DNA of 61,628 nt from Sphingomonadales bacterium UBA6174 (GTDB lineage: Bacteria > Pseudomonadota > Alphaproteobacteria > Sphingomonadales > Sphingomonadaceae). The notes beneath the pieces were generated by a model. That model worked only from the letters and a program-made list of their open reading frames with translations. It ran no database searches and was not told where the DNA came from. Location: positions 69,592 through 131,219 of the forward strand of contig DITW01000069.1 in assembly GCA_002422945.1 (NCBI GenBank), in the 5' to 3' direction. Both the position numbers and the translations under genes were made by a program. Within the stretch, counting starts at the first letter, position 1. Each line of letters starts with the position of its first letter. Positions 56,201 through 61,628 of this stretch are shown piece after piece.

Positions 56201-56933
56201 TCCGCCGTTCAATCCGCCGCCTGATCGTCCCCATTTTATAGAGGCGGAAATCATGGCCGGTGGTGGTGCGCAGCAGTTCGACAATCTCGGGCAGTCCTTC
56301 GGTTGGCGGCGCTGTGACCGGGAGCTGCTTGCCATGATTGGCCAAGGCTGCGGGCATATCAATGATCGGCAGGACAAGATCGACCGCACCCGCCGCGATG
56401 GCGCTGCGCGGCATGCCGTCATGTTCTGCCTCATCCGGGTCCTGCGCGATGACCAGGCCTTGATTGTCCTTGATGGCTTTCAACCCGATGCTGCCATCTG
56501 CGCCGGTGCCGGACAGGATGATCCCGACGGCCGCCGCGCCATATTGTTGCGCGAGCGAGTTGAGCAGAAAGTCAAAAGGCAGCCGTGCGCCATGGCGGGC
56601 CAGTGGTTGCGTCAGGTGCAGCGCCCCGTTTTCCGCGGCCAAATAGGTGCCGGGTGGAATGACGTAGAGATGATCGGGTTCGATCAATATTCCATCGCTG
56701 ACTTCCAATACGCGCATTTGCGTATGTTTGGCGAGCAGTTCAACCATTAGGCTGTCATGGCTGGGGTCGAGATGCTGGACGAGGACAAAGGCCATACCGC
56801 TATCGGCGGGCAGCACATCCAACAGCCGTGTGCAGGCCTCCAAACCGCCCGCAGACGCGCCAATGCCGACAATGGGGAAATGTGGCGAAGGTGTTAGCGA
56901 TGCCTGCGTTGGTGTCGTTAGCGTCAATATCAT
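53286..56933 (-). CDS. CheB-CheR-PAS hybrid histidine kinase with receiver
   Basis: A soluble 1215-residue signalling protein. Domains in order: CheB methylesterase (GIGASAGGLEA, VQHLDPSHDS, LSGTGADGSIG; 17-205), CheR methyltransferase (VWVAGCSTGEEAYSLAI; about 215-490), a long coiled coil (ELEATRAELQSAIHNLEMSSEE), PAS, HisKA with H859 (ASHDLRQPLQTL), HATPase (NLITNALKYTNHG, DTGIGIEES, GLGLGLSIV) and a receiver with D1143 in LTDHDLPG. It is not near any chemotaxis genes, so it belongs to the stand-alone CheB/CheR-kinase class. It is divergent from a single-domain response regulator across an AT-rich region, which suggests that they work together, perhaps upstream of PhyR. Confidence 0.92.
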   Translation of the reverse strand: MILTLTTPTQASLTPSPHFPIVGIGASAGGLEACTRLLDVLPADSGMAFVLVQHLDPSHDSLMVELLAKHTQMRVLEVSDGILIEPDHLYVIPPGTYLAAENGALHLTQPLARHGARLPFDFLLNSLAQQYGAAAVGIILSGTGADGSIGLKAIKDNQGLVIAQDPDEAEHDGMPRSAIAAGAVDLVLPIIDMPAALANHGKQLPVTAPPTEGLPEIVELLRTTTGHDFRLYKMGTIRRRIERRIALSSIKPGNMINYLEKLRNDAAERDLLANDLLINVTSFFRDPEVFATLGKTVIPDLVTQQLPDMPLRVWVAGCSTGEEAYSLAILLHEAMVAADRLVRVQVFASDIDADAVATAREGLYPHSISAEVSPERLAQFFIKEELGYRVTPELRKYVIFTVQDVLGDPPFSRLDLISCRNLLIYLGAEAQNKVISLFNFALRDGGILLLGNAENIGAAESHFKPIAKAERIYRHIGRPRSGDIEFPVGGGEALRTPPRISQAQAVMRQKSLAQLSERLMLEHHVPAGVLINRKLECLYSLGPIDRYLRVAPGHPSHDLLSMAPTPLRIRLRAAIQEAGPNNSPLTATGGRLGAAPFNIVIHTVMNEGEELLLVCFIDAPAPARKKGAAASPQESARIADLERELEATRAELQSAIHNLEMSSEEQRAINEEALSVNEEFQSTNEELLTSKEELQSLNEELTALNTQLQETLERQRATANDLQNILYSTDVATLFLDKALNISFFTPATKSLFNIIPGDIGRPLSDLHSLAADTALLDDARTVLDTESPIDREIETASGVFFGRRIMPYRTDDDHVDGVVITFTDITDRKRAAKLLAAAQQDAEVATIAKSRFLAVASHDLRQPLQTLTLLQGLLAKEVSAEKPHRLVTRMGETLGAMSGMLNALLDINQIESGMIQPEISIFPVDDLLNCLRDEFSYHAQAKKISLRVVPCSIVIATDHRLLEQMLRNLITNALKYTNHGKVLLGCRRRPGAVSIEVLDTGIGIEESQMHAIFEEYHQVENNARERSRGLGLGLSIVQRLGELLGHPVHVRSKPGKGSTFAVEIELPETEIVTQPAPHAHPLIAPPHRRGTILIVEDEPEVRDLLDMLMRTEGHRVLLAINGDVALKLLAAGGEMPDLVLTDHDLPGNLNGVKLAARLRTQLGAKLPIIILTGDISAATMREVKRQNCVQFNKPVNVTELSRAIQRMLPLPTLA

Positions 56934-56999
56934 GTCCTTGCCGCGCTAGAGCCGTCGAGTGTTGTGACCAACATTCATCGTTGGCGATGAGCTGAGGAC

Positions 57000-57180
57000 G
57001 AATGAATTTACGAATATTATTTAAAAAATGTCAAATTTTGACTGGAACATTTTATGTAAATTTTGATTTATATCAGCGCATATCAATAAATTTTATCTGT
57101 ATATTGCTGATATATTGGTAAATATATAAATATATAATCAATATAATATTTTCACATAATTTATTTTAAGTGAAATTTTC
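57000..57180. other. Strongly AT-rich divergent intergenic segment
   Basis: About 180 bases made almost only of A and T, including ATATATAAATATATAATC near 57124, in otherwise GC-rich DNA. It separates the hybrid kinase from the single-domain response regulator. It includes GTCAAATTTTGAC (57030-57042) and a related GTAAATTTTGAT (57056-57067). It probably holds both promoters and may bind a xenogeneic-silencer-type protein. Confidence 0.65.
57044..57068 (+). promoter_or_regulatory. Weak EcfG-like promoter toward the single-domain response regulator
   Basis: GGAAC (57044-57048), 16 bases, then GATT (57065-57068), the same variant as at nepR. The response regulator starts 147 bases further on. 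One mismatch from NGTT and an AT-rich setting make chance possible. Confidence 0.35.
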
Positions 57181-57214
57181 AGTAGATAAATCGAAAATGG
57201 CCGGAGGCTGGAGC

Positions 57215-57580
57215 ATGATTTCCTTGCGCATTCTGATCGCCGAAGATGAAGCGGTCATCGCCATGTTGATCGAGGAAGTGCTTGCCGGGCTTGGTCATCA
57301 TGTCTGTGCGACTGTCTCGTCCGCAGATGAACTGGTTGCGGCAGCGCAGGCGCATCGGCCCGATCTGATTATCGCCGATGCGGGTCTGCACGAGAGTAGC
57401 GGCCTGATCGCCATCGCCACTATCTTAAAATCTGATATTATTCCCCATATTTTCATGAGCGGCAGCGCCGCTGCGGTCAGGGCCTCGTTTCCCGATGCCG
57501 TGGTGCTTGAAAAGCCGTTCGACGAGGCGGATCTGGAACGGGCAATCGCCGCTGCGACGGGCGCGTTGAGCATTTTATAA
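57215..57580 (+). CDS. Single-domain response regulator
   Basis: A 121-residue lone receiver without an output domain. The acidic pocket is IAEDEAVIAMLIEEVL, the phospho-acceptor Asp is in LIIADAGLHESSG, and the Lys is in VVLEKPFDEADL. The segment HIFMSGSA is close to, but not, the FAT GUY motif of the SdrG class that feeds the general stress response. GGAGG seven bases before the ATG at 57215 selects this start. It is divergent from the hybrid kinase and is a plausible phosphate carrier between kinases and PhyR. Confidence 0.88.
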   Translation: MISLRILIAEDEAVIAMLIEEVLAGLGHHVCATVSSADELVAAAQAHRPDLIIADAGLHESSGLIAIATILKSDIIPHIFMSGSAAAVRASFPDAVVLEKPFDEADLERAIAAATGALSIL

Positions 57581-57607
57581 CCTATGCTTCACTGCGGATG
57601 GCAACAA

Positions 57608-57644
57608 AGCCGCGCGCATCAGATGTGATGCGCGCGGCTTTTTC
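57608..57644. terminator. Strong hairpin terminator between convergent genes
   Basis: AGCCGCGCGCATCA (57608-57621) pairs with TGATGCGCGCGGCT (57626-57639), a 14-bp stem and 4-base loop, followed by TTTTT on the plus strand. The 5' side carries AAA, so it may also work for the minus-strand gene. Confidence 0.92.
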
Positions 57645-57659
57645 ATTGTCATGGGATAT

Positions 57660-58178
57660 TTACCTACAGCGCACGCCATCGCGGCCGATTGAACGGCCAA
57701 TCAGCGCGCCTGCGCCACCGCCGAGAATCGTGCCCAAGGTTTTCGATCCATTGGGGGCAATGGCCTGACCCAATAATCCGCCACCAATCGCGCCGATGAT
57801 CAGTCCGGTGGTGCCGTCGCTACGACGACAATAATAACGCGAATCCGATCCACGATAGATCCGATCGCTATCCGTCAGGCGGCGCTGCTGATAATAGCGT
57901 CCATCGCGATAATATCGATCTGCCAGATATGTGCCATATCGGGGATCGACCCTGTTGTAATCATAGCGCCGATATTGCTGCCACCCCAGATGGCGACCAT
58001 TATCCTGATGCACTTTTTTCGGCTTTTGATATCCGCGCTGGCCGCGATTGTCGGTGCTGCGTTCAGCAGCCTTTGCCTGACCGTGACGGGACTGGCCCTG
58101 ATGGTGCGGTTCGGCCAAGACGGAGATGGCGGGAACCGCCATGGCCGCCAGCAAGGCGGTCATCAATAATCTACGCAT
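57660..58178 (-). CDS. Exported glycine-zipper (17-kDa antigen-like) protein
   Basis: A 172-residue envelope protein. A signal peptide (MRRLLMTALLAAMAVPAISVLA) is followed by a basic, Tyr- and Arg-rich middle (GWQQYRRYDYNRVDPRYGTY) and a C-terminal glycine zipper (GLIIGAIGGGLLGQAIA, LGTILGGGAGALIGRSIG) that would insert in or pack on the outer membrane. The middle resembles RcnB-like proteins. It shares the zipper type with the stress-induced repeat protein at 52.2-53.2 kb. It lies 141 bases downstream of a lipoprotein gene and may be read from the same promoter. Confidence 0.82.
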   Translation of the reverse strand: MRRLLMTALLAAMAVPAISVLAEPHHQGQSRHGQAKAAERSTDNRGQRGYQKPKKVHQDNGRHLGWQQYRRYDYNRVDPRYGTYLADRYYRDGRYYQQRRLTDSDRIYRGSDSRYYCRRSDGTTGLIIGAIGGGLLGQAIAPNGSKTLGTILGGGAGALIGRSIGRDGVRCR

Positions 58179-58319
58179 GTTCTAATCTCCTGTGTCGGCA
58201 AGAACATTCGACCAGACCATTTGGGCCGGATGCGCGTGCGGGGACAGCGCCCTGAAAGTGCTGACAAAAAAGGCGCGGGTCATGTCTGCAACACCACCCG
58301 CGCCATTATTACGCATATA

Positions 58320-58655
58320 TTATTGCGCCTTGGCGGCCTTGGTCACGGCATCAGCACGATTTTCGAGCGCATCGGCAGATGAATCGACCTTGTCGCGCAT
58401 TTCGTCGGCCTTTTTCTCGATATGTTCGGCGGTGTTGTCGCCAATCGCATCAATCTTTTGATTAAGGGCGTCGGCATTGTCTTCCATCTTGTCGGCCACG
58501 GCTTCGCCTTGATCGCGCACGGCATCGGCGGTCGCATCAAGGGAGGTGGCGACATTGTCGGCGGCCGTCGGTTCAGACTTATTGCAAGCGGCGGCCATCA
58601 TGCCCAACAGGCTGACCGTGGCAATCAATGCCAAACGTTTTTGGGTAATCGTCAT
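58320..58655 (-). CDS. Helical lipoprotein, unknown function
   Basis: A 111-residue lipoprotein. The signal peptide ends in the lipobox-like MMAAAC, so the mature protein starts with a lipidated Cys. The rest is a run of alanine-, aspartate- and lysine-rich amphipathic repeats (DATADAVRDQGEAVADKMED, then ADALNQKIDAIGDN), like small stress lipoproteins that form coiled coils under the membrane. A GGAAC-N16-GGTT promoter lies upstream, so EcfG control is likely. Confidence 0.82.
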   Translation of the reverse strand: MTITQKRLALIATVSLLGMMAAACNKSEPTAADNVATSLDATADAVRDQGEAVADKMEDNADALNQKIDAIGDNTAEHIEKKADEMRDKVDSSADALENRADAVTKAAKAQ

Positions 58656-58735
58656 CTATCAAAGCCCTGTTTTATAGAGTGCCATTGAAAATCCCGCCCG
58701 GCGGCATTTTCTGTTTTGCGAGTAGCGTTGAGAAG

Positions 58736-58760
58736 AACCGCCATCTTGGCAGATTGTTCC
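58736..58760 (-). promoter_or_regulatory. EcfG-type promoter of the helical lipoprotein gene
   Basis: On the minus strand GGAAC (58760-58756), 16 bases, GGTT (58739-58736), 80 bases before the lipoprotein ATG and just past the end of the superoxide dismutase gene. Confidence 0.75.
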
Positions 58761-58769
58761 GCGCGATTG

Positions 58770-59369
58770 TCAGGCGACAGCCGCAAGATTGGTGTTGGCG
58801 AAATCCCAGTCGATCAGATGATCGAGAAAGACCTGCACATATTCCGCGCGGCGATTGTGATAATCGAGATAATAAGCATGTTCCCACAAATCGCAGGCGA
58901 TCAGCGCGGTGCGCCCATGGGTGCGGGGCAGATCGGCATCCTGCGTTGTCATGATTTCCAATTTGCCCCCGGCCAAGGTCAGCCATAGCCAACCCGAGCC
59001 GAAATGCTGGGCGGCGGTGCTGGCCCATGCCTCATTGAACGCTGTAATTGTGCCGATATCGCGCTTGATCCGGTTTTTGATCTCGCCATTGGGCGGACCG
59101 CCACCCTCAGGCTTCATCGATTTCCAGAAGAAGTCATGGTTCCAGCATTGCGCGGCGTTGTTGAACACTGCCGTGCGGGCAGGGCGGGCGTGGCTGCGGC
59201 GGATTACCTCGTCAAGCGTGCTGCCGCCGGTGTCGGCGGTTTCCAGCAGTTCGTTCAATTTGTCGACATAGCCACGATGATGTTTGTCATAATGGAGCGC
59301 GAGCGTTTGCGCCGAGATATGCGGCTCAAGTGCATCCCCCGCATAAGGCAGGTCTGCGAGTGTAAACAA
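58770..59369 (-). CDS. sodB: Superoxide dismutase, Fe type
   Basis: Cytoplasmic enzyme of 199 residues that converts superoxide to H2O2 and O2. Metal ligands are H26 (LHYDKHH), H78 (CWNHDFFW), D160 and H164 (CDLWEHAYYLDY). Gln74 in NNAAQCWNH is at the position used in Fe enzymes, so Fe rather than Mn is favoured. It follows the CsbD gene by 36 bases on the same strand and is probably driven by the EcfG promoter upstream of csbD. Catalase-peroxidase nearby would remove the H2O2 it makes. Confidence 0.94.
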   Translation of the reverse strand: MFTLADLPYAGDALEPHISAQTLALHYDKHHRGYVDKLNELLETADTGGSTLDEVIRRSHARPARTAVFNNAAQCWNHDFFWKSMKPEGGGPPNGEIKNRIKRDIGTITAFNEAWASTAAQHFGSGWLWLTLAGGKLEIMTTQDADLPRTHGRTALIACDLWEHAYYLDYHNRRAEYVQVFLDHLIDWDFANTNLAAVA

Positions 59370-59405
59370 GGCGATGCTCCTGTTGCGGGGGATGTGGTGG
59401 CGTGA

Positions 59406-59588
59406 TTAGATCTTATCGCCGAGTGCGCCCTTGACCGCGCCGGATAGCTTTTGCGCCTGGCCCTTGGCCTGTTGCTTGGCACCGTCAACGATCATGTCTG
59501 TGCTTTCGGTTTTTTGTCCGGCAGCGACCTTCGCCTTGCCAATGGCTTCGTTAACGACGCCTTTTGCCTTGTCGATGAATTCACCCAT
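59406..59588 (-). CDS. CsbD-family stress protein
   Basis: A 60-residue hydrophilic protein, MGEFIDKAKGVVNEAIGKAK then TDMIVDGAKQQAKGQAQKLS, the pattern of CsbD proteins that are induced by general stress in many bacteria and whose biochemical role is unknown. GAGAAACC is upstream of the ATG at 59588. A GGAAC-N16-TGTT promoter precedes it. It is the first gene of a likely csbD-sodB unit. Confidence 0.9.
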   Translation of the reverse strand: MGEFIDKAKGVVNEAIGKAKVAAGQKTESTDMIVDGAKQQAKGQAQKLSGAVKGALGDKI

Positions 59589-59636
59589 GATGGTTTCTCC
59601 TATCGGCCGCATCTGCATGGCACGGCACAGGTTGGA

Positions 59637-59661
59637 AACACATCGCGTATGATTTGGTTCC
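59637..59661 (-). promoter_or_regulatory. EcfG-type promoter of csbD-sodB
   Basis: On the minus strand GGAAC (59661-59657), 16 bases, TGTT (59640-59637), 49 bases before the CsbD ATG. Confidence 0.75.
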
Positions 59662-59682
59662 AACCTGATGTCGTGCGCTGGA

Positions 59683-59847
59683 TTAAAGGCGGCCCGTCAG
59701 CAGCAGGATGACGACGACGATCAAAATGATCCCGATAATGCCGATCCCGCCATGGCCATAGCCATAGCCATAGCCGCCAAATCGACCGCTGAAACCGCCT
59801 GCGAGAAAGATCACGAGGAGAATGATAAGAATAAGTCCGAGTGACAT
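59683..59847 (-). CDS. DUF3309-like small membrane protein
   Basis: A 54-residue protein with two hydrophobic segments (SLGLILIILLVIFLAGGFSG and IGIIGIILIVVVILLLTGRL) around a Gly/Tyr-rich turn (FGGYGYGYGHGG). This is the layout of DUF3309 peptides, often part of stress regulons. AAAGGAT before the ATG at 59847 supports the start. It lies 49 bases downstream of another small membrane gene and is probably co-transcribed with it. Confidence 0.8.
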   Translation of the reverse strand: MSLGLILIILLVIFLAGGFSGRFGGYGYGYGHGGIGIIGIILIVVVILLLTGRL

Positions 59848-59896
59848 GATATTATCCTTTGCGGCATTCAGCCCAAAACACATTGAAAAATATGAA

Positions 59897-60088
59897 TTAG
59901 CGGCCGATCCGAATATTGCTCATCGCACCGACCAGACCAAAGGCCTGTAAAAGCCAGAATATAACTGCAATTACGACAACGATGTTGAGAATGTTTTTGA
60001 TTTTACCATCCATCGGGATGTAATTATTGACGGCCCAAAGCAGAATGCCGACGACGACCAACATGATCACTACATTGATAAGTGGCAT
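59897..60088 (-). CDS. Thivi_2564-like small membrane protein
   Basis: A 63-residue protein. Two hydrophobic helices (LINVVIMLVVVGILLWAVNN and ILNIVVVIAVIFWLLQAFGL) are joined by YIPMDGKIK, a pattern known from a family of unnamed bacterial membrane peptides. A GGAAC-N16-AGTT promoter lies 53 bases upstream, so it is probably stress-induced. The function is unknown. Confidence 0.82.
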   Translation of the reverse strand: MPLINVVIMLVVVGILLWAVNNYIPMDGKIKNILNIVVVIAVIFWLLQAFGLVGAMSNIRIGR

Positions 60089-60140
60089 GTGCTTACTCCA
60101 TATTGTGCGTGCGCGATGAATGACGCACTTGTGGAGCGTT

Positions 60141-60165
60141 AACTTTTCAGGCTTGGAAAAGTTCC
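60141..60165 (-). promoter_or_regulatory. EcfG-type promoter of the two small membrane protein genes
   Basis: On the minus strand GGAAC (60165-60161), 16 bases, AGTT (60144-60141). It serves the gene starting at 60088 and probably the one after it. Confidence 0.7.
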
Positions 60166-60200
60166 ATCAGGCAGCCGGTCAGCGCTGTCCCGCGAGCATG

Positions 60201-60237
60201 AAAATGAGCTGCACCGCAAAAAGCAGTGCAGCTCATT
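60201..60237 (-). terminator. Terminator of the entericidin-like gene
   Basis: AATGAGCTGCAC (60203-60214) pairs with GTGCAGCTCATT (60226-60237), a 12-bp stem, with TTTT following on the minus strand. Confidence 0.8.
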
Positions 60238-60296
60238 ATCTTTAATACTCAACAATATTGCCGCATCATTGAGGTCGTCTGGGAGGCTGACGCAGA

Positions 60297-60434
60297 CTAT
60301 TCGGCTGCCTTGTCGATTGCCTTGCCGGCTGAGGTCACATCCTCGCCAACGCCTTCGACAGTGTTGCAAGCCGTCGCCGTGATGCTGACAATGCCCAGCA
60401 TCAAAACGAGCTTTATGACCGAATATGTCCGCAT
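60297..60434 (-). CDS. Entericidin-like lipoprotein
   Basis: A 45-residue lipoprotein: signal peptide MRTYSVIKLVLMLGIVSITA, lipobox ATAC, and mature CNTVEGVGEDVTSAGKAIDK. The NTVEGVGEDVTSAGKAI segment is the entericidin A/B hallmark. Entericidins are small envelope lipoproteins linked to stress and cell lysis. GGAGGT precedes the ATG. A weak EcfG-like site is upstream (60466-60490) and a terminator downstream. Confidence 0.9.
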   Translation of the reverse strand: MRTYSVIKLVLMLGIVSITATACNTVEGVGEDVTSAGKAIDKAAE

Positions 60435-60465
60435 GAAAACCTCCTGTGTTGATAATGAGGCTAAT

Positions 60466-60490
60466 AATGCGTGAAACCGGCGTTTGTTCC
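60466..60490 (-). promoter_or_regulatory. Weak EcfG-like promoter of the entericidin-like gene
   Basis: On the minus strand GGAAC (60490-60486), 16 bases, CATT (60469-60466), one mismatch from CGTT, 32 bases before the ATG. Confidence 0.45.
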
Positions 60491-60547
60491 ATTGGTGGGC
60501 GGCAATTGGCGCATTCAAATATGTGACATCCCCTTCACGCCTACGGC

Positions 60548-60580
60548 AAAAGCGCCCCTCCAGCTACAATGGAGGGGCGC
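60548..60580 (-). terminator. Terminator of katG
   Basis: GCGCCCCTCCA (60552-60562) pairs with TGGAGGGGCGC (60570-60580), an 11-bp stem with a 7-base loop, followed by TTTT on the minus strand, 26 bases past the katG stop. Confidence 0.9.
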
Positions 60581-60605
60581 TCAGGCTCAGGCTTAATGCC
60601 GATAT

Positions 60606-61628
60606 TCAGTGCAGATCGAACCGGTCGGCGTTCATGACCTTGGCCCATGCCTTGACGAAATCATGGACGAATTTTTCTCGATGATCGTCTTGTGCATAGA
60701 CTTCGGCATAAGCGCGCAGGATCGAATTCGACCCAAAGACCAGATCGAGCCGCGTCGCCGTCCATTTGACCGCGCCCGTCGCCCGGTCGCGGATTTCATA
60801 GAGGTTGCCGCCAACGGGATGCCAGATATTCCCCATGTCGGTCAGGTTGACGAAGAAATCATTGGTGAGTGCCCCCTCGCGATGGGTGAATACGCCATGT
60901 TTTGCGCCGCCATAATTGGTCCCCAACACGCGCATGCCGCCGACCAATAGGGTCATCTCCGGCGCGGTCAGGCCCATGAGCTGGGTGCGGTCCAGCATCA
61001 GCTCTTCCGGGCGCACCGCATAATCCTGCTTCAGCCAGTTGCGATAGCCGTCATGGAGCGGTTCCAGCACAGCAAAGGAATCCGCGTCGGTCTGTGCATC
61101 AGATGCATCGCCGCGTCCCGGCGCGAACGGCACATCGACCGCGACGCCCGCTGCCTTGGCGGCCTGTTCGATCCCGACATTGCCTGCAAGCACGATGACA
61201 TCGGCGATGCTGGCGCCGCTATCGGCAGCAATTGGCTCCAGCACCGCCAGCACCTTCGCCAGCCGCGCGGGTTCATTGCCCACCCAATCTTTCTGCGGGG
61301 CAAGGCGGATGCGCGCGCCATTCGCGCCGCCGCGCATATCGGACCCGCGATAGGTGCGCGCGCTGTCCCATGCGGTCGCGACCATTTCGGCGATGCTGAG
61401 ACCGCTCGCGGCGATCCGGGCTTTCACCGCATCCACATTATAATCGGTCGGGCCAACAGGCACTGGGTCCTGCCAGATCAGATCTTCCTGCGGGACATCG
61501 GGGCCGATGTACCGTGCCTTTGGTCCCATATCGCGGTGCGTCAGCTTGAACCATGCCCGGGCGAAGACCTCACGGAAATAGGCCGGGTCCTTGTGAAAGC
61601 GTTCGGAAATCTTGCGATAGGCCGGGTC
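60606..61628 (-). CDS. katG: Catalase-peroxidase KatG, 3' part
   Basis: Bifunctional heme enzyme that destroys H2O2. The frame is open to the right edge of the window, where it reads DPAYRKISERFHKDPAYFRE then FARAWFKLTHRDMGPKARY, the standard KatG sequence. The visible 340 residues are mainly the C-terminal, heme-free domain (AWDSARTYRGSDMRGGANGA, LVGGMRVLGTNYGG, DLVFGSNSILRAYAEVYAQDD), so the heme-binding half is outside. It follows the stress genes on the same strand and ends with a clear terminator; its promoter is not visible. Confidence 0.95.
   Translation of the reverse strand, partial: DPAYRKISERFHKDPAYFREVFARAWFKLTHRDMGPKARYIGPDVPQEDLIWQDPVPVGPTDYNVDAVKARIAASGLSIAEMVATAWDSARTYRGSDMRGGANGARIRLAPQKDWVGNEPARLAKVLAVLEPIAADSGASIADVIVLAGNVGIEQAAKAAGVAVDVPFAPGRGDASDAQTDADSFAVLEPLHDGYRNWLKQDYAVRPEELMLDRTQLMGLTAPEMTLLVGGMRVLGTNYGGAKHGVFTHREGALTNDFFVNLTDMGNIWHPVGGNLYEIRDRATGAVKWTATRLDLVFGSNSILRAYAEVYAQDDHREKFVHDFVKAWAKVMNADRFDLH

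Overview
The window is a high-GC, gene-dense chromosomal stretch from an alphaproteobacterium, most likely a member of the Sphingomonadales. The reasons are a complete PhyR/NepR/EcfG general stress locus, which is confined to Alphaproteobacteria, a polyvinyl-alcohol-dehydrogenase-like quinohemoprotein, DcaP-type porin and autotransporter genes, and short palindromic intergenic repeats of the kind common in sphingomonads. No rRNA, tRNA, CRISPR array, integrase or transposase was recognised. The window cuts pckG at its left edge and katG at its right edge.

Layout. 0-3.4 kb: the end of GTP-type PEP carboxykinase, then a 2-hydroxyacid dehydrogenase overlapping a glycerate 3-kinase (three-carbon acid and gluconeogenic metabolism). 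3.5-15.1 kb: a short-chain fatty acid module. It has a CrbS-like kinase with a sodium/solute-symporter-type membrane domain, its LuxR-type partner, acetyl-CoA synthetase, and, divergently, a DcaP-like porin, an MHS-family transporter with a periplasmic insert, and propionyl-CoA synthetase. Candidate operator boxes (GACCAAGG) lie in front of acs/porin, prpE and the hydroxyacid dehydrogenase. 15-29 kb: mostly housekeeping genes, namely a HerA-like ATPase with two copies of a 30-bp palindromic repeat in front of it, a D,D-carboxypeptidase, an ABC-F ATPase, recQ, prfC with an overlapping small gene, an EamA transporter, a dienelactone hydrolase, a LapG-like protease, and a phosphate module of Pit plus a NUDIX-DUF47 fused reading frame. 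29-37 kb: a copper ATPase, small unknowns, a membrane-anchored SET-domain protein and a CHASE4-like/GGDEF/EAL protein. 37-44.5 kb: two quinohemoproteins of opposite domain order, a P450cam-like cytochrome P450 and an aldo/keto reductase. 45-49 kb: a giant autotransporter-like adhesin with 255-bp tandem repeats and, unusually, an OmpA domain after the barrel.

49-61.6 kb is a general-stress island. phyR (with an extra C-terminal segment) diverges from nepR-ecfG-histidine kinase. It is followed by a glycine-zipper protein with 15-residue repeats, a CheB-CheR-kinase-receiver hybrid, a single-domain response regulator, and then small envelope proteins, CsbD, Fe-type superoxide dismutase, an entericidin-like lipoprotein and catalase-peroxidase. 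Four sites of the form GGAAC-N16-NGTT, the signature of EcfG promoters, sit in front of these genes (53252-53276 is a perfect match), and several weaker ones occur at nepR, phyR, the response regulator and the entericidin. The sequence therefore shows both the regulator and a physically linked part of its regulon.

The strongest candidates for undescribed biology are the autotransporter-OmpA fusion, the membrane SET protein with a complete post-SET zinc motif, the C-terminally extended PhyR, the paired palindromes at the HerA-like gene, and the acetate/propionate module with its shared operator-like boxes.
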